Source: Flavobacterium sp.
GTDB lineage: Bacteria > Bacteroidota > Bacteroidia > Flavobacteriales > Flavobacteriaceae
NCBI RefSeq assembly: GCF_004295795.1
Contig: NZ_SEBR01000018.1
Coordinates: forward strand, 1 to 64,000
Length of the DNA stretch: 64,000 nucleotides
Direction of reading: 5' to 3'
Below the pieces are notes generated by a model. That model searched no databases, had not been told where the DNA came from, and saw only the letters and a program-made list of their open reading frames with translations. Shown here in pieces: positions 42,652-51,328 of the stretch. Position numbers and translations under genes: made by a program. How positions within the stretch are numbered: position 1 is the stretch's first letter; every line of letters begins with the position of its first letter.

Positions 42652-43296
42652 ATGGAAAATCAACTGCCGAAAAACACAGCGAAAAGCAAAGAGCTAAGCA
42701 AACAGAAATTTCTCGATGCGGTTGACAAACTCTTCAAGGAAAAGGGATTTTCAGCGTTGAAGGTCAACGACATCGCCCAAGAAGCCGGGCTAGACAAGAA
42801 ATTGATTTACCGTTATTTTGGCGGAAAAGACGAACTCGTGGACGAGTACATCAAGTCGCTGGACTTTTGGAGCAACGTCAAAAAAGAAGCGCACACACCC
42901 GATTTCACTGACGGCGGACGCGAATTTTCCAAGCGAATGCTGTCGCTGCAATTCGATTATCTGAACGAGAACGAAAGTTTCAAGAAATTGCTGCTTTGGG
43001 GATTGTCCGAAGTACGCGAACCGTTGACCAAAATTGCCGATGAGCGCGAAATCAACGGAGAAATGCTGCTTTCGAACATTACCGATCCTTTCTTTGGAAA
43101 AGACGCCCAAACTTATCGCGCCACGATCGCGCTGCTTATTTCTGGCGGATACTACTTGAGCCTGTACGCGGGCGTAAACGGAAATACGTTCTGCGGAATC
43201 GACATCACGACTGACGAAGGGAAATCGCAAATCAAGGACGCAATGTCGAAAGTTGTCGACTTTTTGTACGACTCAAATCGCAGCGAAAACAAATAA
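42652..43296 (+). CDS. TetR/AcrR-family regulator
   Basis: 214 aa. The N-terminal HTH is clear: FLDAVDKLFKEKGFSALKVNDIAQEAGLDKKLIYRYFGGKDELV (cited in part), with the recognition helix in DKKLIYRYFG. The C-terminal domain of about 145 residues is helical and would bind a ligand, not identified. A 16-bp inverted repeat in its own promoter suggests autoregulation. It has no divergent partner gene and is convergent with DUF808; no efflux pump is in the window. Confidence 0.9.
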   Translation: MENQLPKNTAKSKELSKQKFLDAVDKLFKEKGFSALKVNDIAQEAGLDKKLIYRYFGGKDELVDEYIKSLDFWSNVKKEAHTPDFTDGGREFSKRMLSLQFDYLNENESFKKLLLWGLSEVREPLTKIADEREINGEMLLSNITDPFFGKDAQTYRATIALLISGGYYLSLYAGVNGNTFCGIDITTDEGKSQIKDAMSKVVDFLYDSNRSENK

Positions 43297-43305
43297 ACTC
43301 CGAAC

Positions 43306-44166
43306 CTATTTTCTCTTCCTGAACACCAGTTTCACCAAACTCACGACTCCGACAACGACAACGCCAACCACCAAACCGATTCCGAATTCTTTGAGAATCG
43401 ATGGCACATTCGGCAAAAAGTGGTGCAGGAAATCGAGGTTGTGTACGAATATTCCTCCCGAAACCATCAACAGTGCGATTGTTCCGACCACGGCCAAAAA
43501 TTTGATGATTATCGGAAGTGATTTTACCAATACATTTCCGAGTCCGAACAAAAATCCTTTGCCGGAAGCGCGTTTGATCAGGTTGAAACCCGCGTCGTCC
43601 ATTCTCACGATCAGCGCCACGATTCCGTAAACGCCAACTGTGGCAAGGATTGCGACGATGGAAACCGTCATGATCTGGATTGTCAGGCTTTTGTCGAGCA
43701 CACTTCCCAAAGCGATTATCACGATTTCTACCGAAAGGATAAAATCTGTCGTGACCGCCGATTTGACCTTGGTTTTCTCGGCATCGCGATCGTCCTGGGA
43801 TTCGGCGACGACTTCGTGACCCGCTTTTTTTCTGTGGAAAAGGAACTCGACGATTTTCTCGGCGCCTTCGTATGCGAGAAACAATCCGCCAAGGACGAGA
43901 ATCACCTTGATGGCAACCGGGAAAAAGACGTTCAGCAAAAGCGCTATGGGAACGATTATCAGTTTGTTGAGGAACGAACCTTTTGTGATCGCCCAAAGTA
44001 CTGGAAGTTCGCGGGAGGAAAGAAATCCTGTGGCTTTTTCGGCATTGACCGCCAAATCGTCTCCCAAAATTCCCGCTGTCTTGCGCGTCGCCACTTTTGC
44101 GGTTATGGCCACATCGTCCATCAATGCGGCTATATCATCTAAAATTGCGAAAAAACCTGATGCCAT
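43306..44166 (-). CDS. DUF808 (YedI-like) membrane protein
   Basis: 286 aa. The N-terminal sequence MASGFFAILDDIAALMDDVA is characteristic of DUF808, followed by six or so hydrophobic helices. Function unknown. Preceded by a -7 box TAGTTTTG at 44186-44193. It starts beyond the C terminus of the TetR gene, ten bases apart, convergent. Confidence 0.9.
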   Translation of the reverse strand: MASGFFAILDDIAALMDDVAITAKVATRKTAGILGDDLAVNAEKATGFLSSRELPVLWAITKGSFLNKLIIVPIALLLNVFFPVAIKVILVLGGLFLAYEGAEKIVEFLFHRKKAGHEVVAESQDDRDAEKTKVKSAVTTDFILSVEIVIIALGSVLDKSLTIQIMTVSIVAILATVGVYGIVALIVRMDDAGFNLIKRASGKGFLFGLGNVLVKSLPIIIKFLAVVGTIALLMVSGGIFVHNLDFLHHFLPNVPSILKEFGIGLVVGVVVVGVVSLVKLVFRKRK

Positions 44167-44185
44167 ATTTTTGTTGTTGAGCGTG

Positions 44186-44193
44186 CAAAACTA
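44186..44193 (-). promoter_or_regulatory. Promoter -7 box TAGTTTTG (minus)
   Basis: Matches TAnnTTTG on the minus strand, about 20 bases before the ATG of DUF808. No -33 TTG seen. Confidence 0.4.
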
Positions 44194-44223
44194 CGGTTTA
44201 TGCAGGATTTATCGGTGTAAAAT

Positions 44224-44685
44224 TTACGACTGTTTGTCGCTTTGGAAATCGGGCGGCAAATCGAACATCGACGAATTCTGGTAGACGAACGTTTTTTCCT
44301 CCGGAAGAAAATCTTTCCACTCGTGGCCTATCACATATTGGATGGACTTTTTCAATCCTTCGTAATCGGGATTTTTGGGCAAGTAATAGGTCGCGCCCAG
44401 GAAAAGGCTGCGTTTGATGACTTCCTCGCCCACCGAAGTGGTGAACATGATGACCGGAACTTTTTCCCAGTCGCCGTTTGCCCGAATCATTTCGAGAATC
44501 TGCAACCCGTTGTAACCCGGCATGTTGATGTCGAGAAAAATGAGACTTGGTTGAGGAGGCGGATTTTTCAGTCTTTCGATCAGCGAAATTCCGTCGGTGA
44601 ATGTAGCGAGTTCCACTTCAAGTTCTTCGGAAAGCTCGCGGAAAATCTCCAAGTCGTCCTGGTCGTCGTCAGCGTAAAATATCAT
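44224..44685 (-). CDS. Stand-alone response regulator receiver
   Basis: 153 aa. Starts MIFYADDDQDDLEIF; phospho-acceptor Asp in LIFLDINMPGYNG, switch region VIMFTTSV, Lys in LPKNPDYE. No output domain. The ATG at 44685 was chosen because the receiver fold starts there; a longer frame from 44841 includes unsupported residues and the terminator of the PUL. Similar to the receiver at 14168-14623. Confidence 0.85.
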   Translation of the reverse strand: MIFYADDDQDDLEIFRELSEELEVELATFTDGISLIERLKNPPPQPSLIFLDINMPGYNGLQILEMIRANGDWEKVPVIMFTTSVGEEVIKRSLFLGATYYLPKNPDYEGLKKSIQYVIGHEWKDFLPEEKTFVYQNSSMFDLPPDFQSDKQS

Positions 44686-44845
44686 TGTTGCGAATTTTCC
44701 CGACAATTTACGATGCTCTTCAAAATTTTCAAAATCCGAAACCAAAATAGTGCAATCGTATAAAACGGATTCAGTGCACGATTGGGGTCGGTCAGCTAGC
44801 AATTTGCTGCAAAGTAGAGCGGACGTCGACGCAGACCACAAAAAA

Positions 44846-44869
44846 ACTCCCGACCATAAAATCGGGAGT
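44846..44869 (-). terminator. Terminator at the end of the PUL
   Basis: On the minus strand ACTCCCGA pairs with TCGGGAGT around an 8-nt loop, followed by seven T. It lies 26 bases after the stop of the last PUL gene. Confidence 0.85.
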
Positions 44870-44894
44870 CCTTGATAAAACTAACTGAAACGAA

Positions 44895-45584
44895 TTATTG
44901 TGCCTTGAACTGGAAGGTTTGGGAAGTCGAACTGTTTCCCTGCGCGTCTGTCGTGACGATTTTCCAGTAGTAAGTTGTTCCCGAAGTTACCGTGGCGTTT
45001 GCTTGCGTTTGGGTAACTGTCGTGAGCAAAGTTGTGGGATTTGCGGTTGTCCCGAAGTAGATTTTGTAGTCGACGATGTCGTTTTCTACGTCAGATCCTG
45101 TCCATTGCAAAACCACAGGCGAACCAAAGGTGGTGGAACTCATCGCCGGAGCGACCAATTCTGCAGGAAATGGAGCATAATTCGAGACCGCGTCTCCGGC
45201 ATTGTAGAATTTCCAGGTTTGGCTCGGTGTCGAGTTTTGCCCATCGCCTCTTGCGCTGACATACCAGGAATACGGTGTTGCTTTGAGCAAGGTGACGTTG
45301 TAGGTCAAAGCTTCGCCGGCGTTGTATTGGGACGACGTGCCGGTAAGCAGGTTCTTTACGTAAAGGAAATATCCGGTTGCATTTTGTGCCGGATTCCACT
45401 CGAAAGTGACCGCGGTCTGAGCCGACGAAACCGGTGTTCCGGTAGTACATTCCGAATTGTTGATTGGCGCGATCAGCACTGATGCAGCCGCGTTTCCGCC
45501 ACCGCCATTTCCGTCGCCACCGCTATCGCCACATGAAACGGCAATCGCGGCAAGAAGTCCGAATAAAATTTTTGGCCCTTTCAT
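44895..45584 (-). CDS. PUL lipoprotein with two FN3-like domains
   Basis: 229 aa. Signal peptide with lipobox VSC and Gly-rich spacer (CGDSGGDGNGGGGN). Two immunoglobulin-like domains follow: the first with VTFEWNPAQNATGYFLYV and the second with VLQWTGSDVENDIVDYKIYF, typical fibronectin-III strands. Probably a surface glycan-binding protein. Its ATG overlaps the stop of the GH5 gene by four bases. Last gene of the PUL. Confidence 0.8.
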   Translation of the reverse strand: MKGPKILFGLLAAIAVSCGDSGGDGNGGGGNAAASVLIAPINNSECTTGTPVSSAQTAVTFEWNPAQNATGYFLYVKNLLTGTSSQYNAGEALTYNVTLLKATPYSWYVSARGDGQNSTPSQTWKFYNAGDAVSNYAPFPAELVAPAMSSTTFGSPVVLQWTGSDVENDIVDYKIYFGTTANPTTLLTTVTQTQANATVTSGTTYYWKIVTTDAQGNSSTSQTFQFKAQ

Positions 45585-48500
45585 AGTTTGATGAATTTAG
45601 TGTTGTAAGTTCCTGTTTCAGAGATGACTTTTAGCGAATAGGTGCCCGAAGCCAGTCGCGTCGCGTCGAAAGCGACCGTTCTTTCTTCTGTGCTGAATTC
45701 CTGAGAAATCACTTTTTTTCCCAAAAGCGAAAATACTTCCAAAGAAACTTTTCCGCCTTTTACCATCGGCAATGCCACGTAAACCAATTCTTGTCTTACC
45801 GGATTCGGATAGATCACGATGTTGTCATCCATCACGATAGTTTCGCGATACGTGCCTTGGCATTCGGCTTCGGTTTTCACGACGAGGTCATTTTTTCCGG
45901 CGACAAGATCGAGTGTGATCGAGTTTTGGTCTGTCAGATATTGGACGCCGTTGAGCTGGATGCGGTAAGTCGCGCTTCCGTCAAGATCGATTTTTACCTT
46001 GTAATCGTCGTTTGAAACTCTCGAGAGCACGCTCAGATCCTGAGGCTCTGAAATCACGAGATTGTAGCACTGCTGAAAGTTTGGAGCAGTCGGGATCGTC
46101 ACGCAAAGCTGATAGCTTCCGGCTGAAAGATTGGCAAAATTCGAGGTCGTCGTGAAGTTGTTTGTCTGGTTTACGCCAGTTCCTGTCAAGGTCGCGACGT
46201 AGTTCAGATTGGCTTGCGCCGTAATCGACACGCTTCCGTTGTTGGAACTTCTGCAGGTTTCGGAACTCGTCATCACCGAGAAATTGTTTGCGGCAAGGCT
46301 GAAAATCGTACATCCGTTAAAATCAACTACGTCGCCTGCCGGCGTGTTTGCGCATTGATCGATGTCGTTTGGGATGCCGTCGTTGTCATCGTCCGGTGCC
46401 TGGAACGTGAACTTTATCCAGTTCAGGTTGAAACCGCCGTTGATTACCGTAACGCGCATCAGGTAACGTCCCGCCGGAAGCGTGGCATTCGAGATCGTCG
46501 TTTGCCAGGTTTGCCAACCGCCCGTAGGCGCGAGGTTTACCGTTTGGATGTCTTGTGTCGTTTCCGAGATGAGTTGCAGTTTCACCGTTGCGGTCTGGCT
46601 CTCGCCTGCCGACCGATAGTCGATTCTGTAATTTCCGGTTTGCCCGACGTTCACCAGATAGTCGAGTGTGTCGTTTGGGTCGAGATAGCCAACGTTTTGT
46701 CCGCCGCCGACATCCGAAGTGTTCTCCGTTTGGGTTCCGACGGTCGCGATGTATTGTTCGGCTTGGACCGTTCCCGAAATACCGAGGATATTTCCGACGC
46801 GGTTTGTAACCGGTTTGTCCGTAAATGCCGGCAAAGCAGTCGCATCGAATGCAAGGACGTTCGTTCCAGCATAGGTCAAGGTCACGATTTGCCCCGGATT
46901 GATCGCCGTCGCCGGTGTAAAAACCAACTGGCTGTTATCTGTCGTAGAATAGGCAACGGTCGTGGCGACTGTCGCTCCGGCAACTTTAAGCGTGAAATTA
47001 CTGGCCGAAAAGTTGATTCCGGTTTGCAGTTGTTTGTTGAAAACGACGTTCACTTTGTTGCCCAAAATAGAAGTTGATGCATCGACGACTTTGAAAGCCG
47101 CAGCTGTCGTGGCGTGAGGATTCTTGAGTTCGAACCAGTTGAAGTTGAAACCGCCAGTCTCGATGAAAATCTTGACTTTGTTGACGCCGGCGTTCAGGAT
47201 CACATCGGTTACCGATACGGTCTGGAAGGTGTTGAAATTCGCCGTTGCCGGAAGATTGATGCTTTCTGAAATATGTCCGTCAGCGTCCTCGAAGTGGATT
47301 TTCCCGCTTCCGCTGTAGCGGATGTCGATATCGTAAGCCATCACCGAAGGCGCGGTCAGGGAATAAACCATGAACTCGCTGTCTTCTGTCCATCCGATCT
47401 GGAAGCCGTTGTTTACCGCATCGGAACAACCTTGGATGTCGACTCCGTCATTTCGCATCGCCCAACCGTTGTTCCAGTTCTCGAACGTTCCGGTATCGGT
47501 TCGGTAATTTGCGACCACTTTGTCGTAATAGGCTACGCCGTTGTGTCCCATGTCGAATTCCGTCGCAAAGACTTTTCCGGGAAGCGGATGGTTTTTGTAT
47601 TTTTTCGTCTCGGCGCTCTGAACCTGTCGGAACATCGCATCGATGACGTCATACTGGATTTTTACATTCTCCAATTTGTAGTTTTCGGCCATCTGCATCA
47701 ATGCGTTGAACGCGAAAGTCTGGCTTGGAGCCGTTCCGCCGTTTTGCCAGTAATTGAGCAGGGTTTGGTAATCTGCGGTTTTGGTTACCGATGCCGGACC
47801 TGCAATCGCGTCGATTTTTTTCATCGGCCACCACGCCCATCCGATTCCATTGGCTTCCACCAAAGAAATCGCGTCCTTGAACCAAACATTCGAATTTTCA
47901 CCCGATTCCCCGAGCCAAACCGGCAAGTTGTAAGTCGAGCGAAGATTCAAAATGCCCTGGATCGAGCCTTGCGTGTTATAATTCCAGTATTTGTGGAAAC
48001 TCAATGCCATGTTCGTATCCCAAGGCTGGTTTGTCGCCGAGAGCATGCCGTTGTAGTTGTTGCCCCAACAGTTGCCTTCGATGATGATCATGTGGTTGGT
48101 ATCGACCTCGCGGATCGCGGTGGTGATTTGCATGTAAAGCTGACGCAAGGGCGCATTCGAGTTCTCGTCGCAACCGTTTTGGTTCGTGCCCGTAAAGGCC
48201 CAGTTTGGTTCGTTTATCAAATCGTAACCGCCAATCCACGGACTGTTTTTGTAGCGGTCGGCGAGTTTTCTCCAAAGTGCGATGAGCTTGGTCTTGTTGG
48301 CTTCACTTTCCCAAAGCGACGGTTTTGTGGCGTCGTAATCGGAAATATTGGCGTCCTTACCTTGTCCGCCCGGCGTGGCGTGCATGTCCAGAATCAGGTA
48401 CATCTGGTTTTGGGCGCACCAGTCGAGAAGTGCATCGGTTCTTTCGAAACCTTCGTCCAGCCAAGTGTTTGCGCCGCCAACTTCCTGTTCGATCGGAAGC

Positions 48501-48850
48501 GTATACAGATTGTAGTGCATCGGAAGTCGGATCGAATTGAATCCCCAAGCTTTTAGCGAATCTATGTCGCGTTTGGTGATTCCGTTGTCGCGATACGCCT
48601 GGTAGAACGTTTCGGTGTTTGCAGGCCCGACGAGCTGGTTGATTTTCTCGCGGATCTTGTGTTGCGGACCGGCAAATGCATCGGTTTGGAGCATGTAGCC
48701 TTCCTGAACCATCCATCCGCCAAGGCCAAGGCCACGGAAAATGATGGGCTGACCGTTGTGGTCGATGACTTGCTGGCCGTTTCTGTGGACGAATTGCCCA
48801 AAGGACGCGACCGAAAGCAGCAGCAAAGCCAAATTGAAGATTTTTTTCAT
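45581..48850 (-). CDS. Multidomain GH5 glycoside hydrolase, T9SS-sorted
   Basis: 1089 aa. Signal peptide (to about residue 18), then a GH5-type (beta/alpha)8 domain of about 20-400 with GLGLGGWMVQE, like the RGxNLGGW of exo-1,3-beta-glucanases. Acid/base Glu214 is in DLINEPNW and nucleophile Glu315 is in VWLGESGEN. Then two segments like carbohydrate-binding modules (CBM6-like, for example TGNYRIDYRSAGES), an immunoglobulin-like segment, a thrombospondin-type calcium stretch (DDDNDGIPNDIDQC), and a C-terminal type A sorting domain (VIYPNPVRQELVYV... ending YNTKFIKL). It should be secreted by T9SS and hydrolyse beta-glucan, probably beta-1,3. The GH5 subfamily is inferred from one motif. Confidence 0.9.
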   Translation of the reverse strand: MKKIFNLALLLLSVASFGQFVHRNGQQVIDHNGQPIIFRGLGLGGWMVQEGYMLQTDAFAGPQHKIREKINQLVGPANTETFYQAYRDNGITKRDIDSLKAWGFNSIRLPMHYNLYTLPIEQEVGGANTWLDEGFERTDALLDWCAQNQMYLILDMHATPGGQGKDANISDYDATKPSLWESEANKTKLIALWRKLADRYKNSPWIGGYDLINEPNWAFTGTNQNGCDENSNAPLRQLYMQITTAIREVDTNHMIIIEGNCWGNNYNGMLSATNQPWDTNMALSFHKYWNYNTQGSIQGILNLRSTYNLPVWLGESGENSNVWFKDAISLVEANGIGWAWWPMKKIDAIAGPASVTKTADYQTLLNYWQNGGTAPSQTFAFNALMQMAENYKLENVKIQYDVIDAMFRQVQSAETKKYKNHPLPGKVFATEFDMGHNGVAYYDKVVANYRTDTGTFENWNNGWAMRNDGVDIQGCSDAVNNGFQIGWTEDSEFMVYSLTAPSVMAYDIDIRYSGSGKIHFEDADGHISESINLPATANFNTFQTVSVTDVILNAGVNKVKIFIETGGFNFNWFELKNPHATTAAAFKVVDASTSILGNKVNVVFNKQLQTGINFSASNFTLKVAGATVATTVAYSTTDNSQLVFTPATAINPGQIVTLTYAGTNVLAFDATALPAFTDKPVTNRVGNILGISGTVQAEQYIATVGTQTENTSDVGGGQNVGYLDPNDTLDYLVNVGQTGNYRIDYRSAGESQTATVKLQLISETTQDIQTVNLAPTGGWQTWQTTISNATLPAGRYLMRVTVINGGFNLNWIKFTFQAPDDDNDGIPNDIDQCANTPAGDVVDFNGCTIFSLAANNFSVMTSSETCRSSNNGSVSITAQANLNYVATLTGTGVNQTNNFTTTSNFANLSAGSYQLCVTIPTAPNFQQCYNLVISEPQDLSVLSRVSNDDYKVKIDLDGSATYRIQLNGVQYLTDQNSITLDLVAGKNDLVVKTEAECQGTYRETIVMDDNIVIYPNPVRQELVYVALPMVKGGKVSLEVFSLLGKKVISQEFSTEERTVAFDATRLASGTYSLKVISETGTYNTKFIKL

Positions 48851-48882
48851 TGTCGTTGTTTTATTGATTTTTCAGATGGGAT

Positions 48883-50304
48883 TCAATACACCAAAGTCTG
48901 GATGCCGTGCGCCGGAATCTCAACTACGGTTTTTGAGTTGCCGATGATGAGATTGTAGGTCACGTTAACATCGGTTTGGTTCATTACTATGGTTGCCATT
49001 TTTCCGTCGGTATTCACGAAAGTAGTTGACAAAAGCGCGCTTCGGCTAACTGCTGTGGAAACTCGTTTGGCGTTTGGACGCACGAATTTCGAAAAGTGTC
49101 CGATGTAATAGTACGACGGCGTGTAAATGATTTCGCCTTTTTTGGTGTCGACGTGGATTGGCGCGAAGCAGAAGTTTCCTACGTGGTTTGGTCCGCCTTT
49201 TTCGTCCAACAAAATATTCCAGTCTGTCCACCCGACCGTTCCTGCGTTGAAATCGTGGATCATTTGTGCGCCGTAACGCTCGCCGTTTGGCCAGAATTGG
49301 TATTTTGACGCGTCGAATTTCTCTACGCAGCCTTCGGTGAAAATGAGGTTTTTGTCCGGATAGGCTTCGGCCACTTTTTGGACGTTGTCGTACATTGGAG
49401 CAAAACCTGTCCAGGTTTCATACCAGTGAAAACCCATTCCCCATGCATACTTTGATGCTTCCGGATCGCCGAAAATCGTGTTGGCTCTTTGCACCATCAA
49501 GTCGCGGTTGTGATCCCAGACGATGATTTTTTTGTCGGCGAAAGCCTTCTTGACCGTCGGACCCAGGAAATTTTTGAGGAAATCGCGTTCTTCTTCGGCA
49601 GTGAAAACACAGGATTCCCAAGTTTGGGTCGCCATCGGCTCGTTCTGGACAGATAATCCCCAAACCGGAATGCCTTCTTTTTCCAAGGCCTGGATGTATT
49701 TCACGTAGTAATTCGCCCAAGGTTGCATGTATTCCGGAAGCAATTTGCCGCCTTTCAACATGTTCTTGCTGTCTTTCATAAACGCCGGCGGACTCCACGG
49801 ACTCACGTATAAAGGCACGTTTCCGGCAGTTGCCAACGCTTTCTTGATGAGCGGCAAACGGAATTTCTTGTCGTGGTCGATCGAGAACGTCTTGAGTTCC
49901 TTGTCGCCTTCTTTGATGTAAGTGTAGCTTCCGCTGGAGAAATCGCAACTGTGAATATTGGTTCTGATGAGCGAATATCCGATTCCCTTGTCGATACTGT
50001 AATAGGCATCGACGAATTCTTTTTGTTTCGCCGGGGAAAGTGTGGCGAAAATCTCGGCACTTGCGTCAGTGATCGCGCCTCCTATTCCCAAAAGTGACTG
50101 GAAGGTTTTGGACGGATTCACGAAAACGCTGATTTCGGTCTCCAAAGGTTGTTTGGAAACGACAAAAGTGACCTCGCCCGATTTTGCCAGGCGCATACTT
50201 GTTTTTTCTGCCGTCGTGTATACCGTGGCCTTCTTTCCGTCGAGTTGGGAAAAGGCAATGAAAGGCAGTGCCGACAGCATCAGCATAAAAATTGGTTTCT
50301 TCAT
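48883..50304 (-). CDS. GH30 glycoside hydrolase
   Basis: 473 aa with a signal peptide (ALPFIAFSQ). (beta/alpha)8 plus beta domain. Acid/base Glu222 in LSVQNEPMA; nucleophile Glu324 in IFTEGC. Also IGGAITDASAE and SPWSPPAFMKD, both usual GH30 strings. Many Bacteroidota members of this family cleave beta-1,6-glucan; others are glucosylceramidase-type, so the activity is not certain. No T9SS tail, so it is likely periplasmic or outer-membrane associated by another route. Third gene from the end of the PUL. Confidence 0.88.
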   Translation of the reverse strand: MKKPIFMLMLSALPFIAFSQLDGKKATVYTTAEKTSMRLAKSGEVTFVVSKQPLETEISVFVNPSKTFQSLLGIGGAITDASAEIFATLSPAKQKEFVDAYYSIDKGIGYSLIRTNIHSCDFSSGSYTYIKEGDKELKTFSIDHDKKFRLPLIKKALATAGNVPLYVSPWSPPAFMKDSKNMLKGGKLLPEYMQPWANYYVKYIQALEKEGIPVWGLSVQNEPMATQTWESCVFTAEEERDFLKNFLGPTVKKAFADKKIIVWDHNRDLMVQRANTIFGDPEASKYAWGMGFHWYETWTGFAPMYDNVQKVAEAYPDKNLIFTEGCVEKFDASKYQFWPNGERYGAQMIHDFNAGTVGWTDWNILLDEKGGPNHVGNFCFAPIHVDTKKGEIIYTPSYYYIGHFSKFVRPNAKRVSTAVSRSALLSTTFVNTDGKMATIVMNQTDVNVTYNLIIGNSKTVVEIPAHGIQTLVY

Positions 50305-50380
50305 TTGTGGTAAATTTGATTGCCCAGCGCAGAAACGCCAGGGAAATATCCGATGAAAGCTCGGATGATGGATTTAAAAA

Positions 50381-50411
50381 ATAGCCTGTAATCGCAATGA
50401 ATACAGGCTAT
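50381..50411 (-). terminator. Hairpin between surface lipoprotein and GH30
   Basis: ATAGCCTGTA (50381-50390) pairs perfectly with TACAGGCTAT (50402-50411); on the minus strand it is followed by TTTTTT. It lies just after the lipoprotein stop and so would attenuate the GH30/GH5 genes relative to susCD. Confidence 0.75.
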
Positions 50412-50435
50412 CTTAAAACTAACCCAAACAAAATC

Positions 50436-51311
50436 TTAATCGATGCGACGCATTTCTACGTTGTCGATCGTAATGGAGAATGGCGTGTTTGACGCCTGTC
50501 CGCTCGCTGAACGCAAAACGACATATACTGTTCCGCTTGTAGGGAATACTTTTTTCCCAAGTGAGGTATCGCCTCCGCAACCAACTTCCGAAAGCAGTCC
50601 TTCGAAAGGTCCTATGGCGCATCCTGCCCAAGTGTTGAGTGCGAGGATTTGTCCGCCTTCGTTGTAGTCGTTACCCGTTGGTGGATTGTAACCCGCGTAC
50701 CATTCCATATAGGTTTCCATGGTATTTCCAAGACCTTTTACTTTCATATCGAATTTGTAGGTCTTTCCTGCCTCAACCTGTACCGCTTGATACAAGTGTT
50801 GGTGGTTCCAGTTGATGCTTCCTGTCATGGTCGCTTCACCGTTGGCGAATGTCCAGGCAGAACCTGCTATGGTTTGCGGAAACAACTGCCACTCGGCAAT
50901 ATCTTCGGGCGTTTCGAATTTTCCGCCTCTGATAAGGTTTCCTGCTACCGGATCTGAAGTAAGTACAACAAGTTCTTGAGAGGTTGTAAACTGCGCTCCA
51001 CCGATACCTACTTTCGTGTGCGAGATGGTGTATGTTCCTGCATCCGGAAGGAAAATCTCTTTGGAAGTTTTCAATCCCGTACCTCCATTTCCTGAACCCG
51101 TGTTCCAGTAGTGCCCAATCGTATTGGCGTTGTCGCCAGTAGCCTGAAGCAAAAAGCGGTTCGGGTTTCCGTTGATCGGTGCGATGGTAAACGAAGCATC
51201 CAGCTCCGGAGAAACGACGCCGTTACCACCGGCATCATCATTTGGCGTACAAGCCGAAAAGCTCACCGCAAGCGCGGATAGAGCGGCATATGCTAAAACT
51301 TTTATTTTCAT
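50436..51311 (-). CDS. PUL surface lipoprotein (SGBP-like)
   Basis: 291 aa. Signal peptide with lipobox FSAC, then a PKD-like domain (SFTIAPINGNPNRFLLQAT..., GTYTISHTKV) and a jelly-roll-like C-terminal half (GGKFETPEDIAEWQLF, YQAVQVEAGKTYKFDMKV, ending FSITIDNVEMRRID) reminiscent of CBM4-type modules. It follows susD, as surface glycan-binding proteins do. Confidence 0.8.
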   Translation of the reverse strand: MKIKVLAYAALSALAVSFSACTPNDDAGGNGVVSPELDASFTIAPINGNPNRFLLQATGDNANTIGHYWNTGSGNGGTGLKTSKEIFLPDAGTYTISHTKVGIGGAQFTTSQELVVLTSDPVAGNLIRGGKFETPEDIAEWQLFPQTIAGSAWTFANGEATMTGSINWNHQHLYQAVQVEAGKTYKFDMKVKGLGNTMETYMEWYAGYNPPTGNDYNEGGQILALNTWAGCAIGPFEGLLSEVGCGGDTSLGKKVFPTSGTVYVVLRSASGQASNTPFSITIDNVEMRRID

Positions 51312-51328
51312 GTCTAGATTTTTTTTGA

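Noticed and set aside
47273..48556. Plus-strand ORF of 427 aa opposite the GH5 gene
   Set aside because: Antisense shadow of a strongly supported gene; no recognisable motif.
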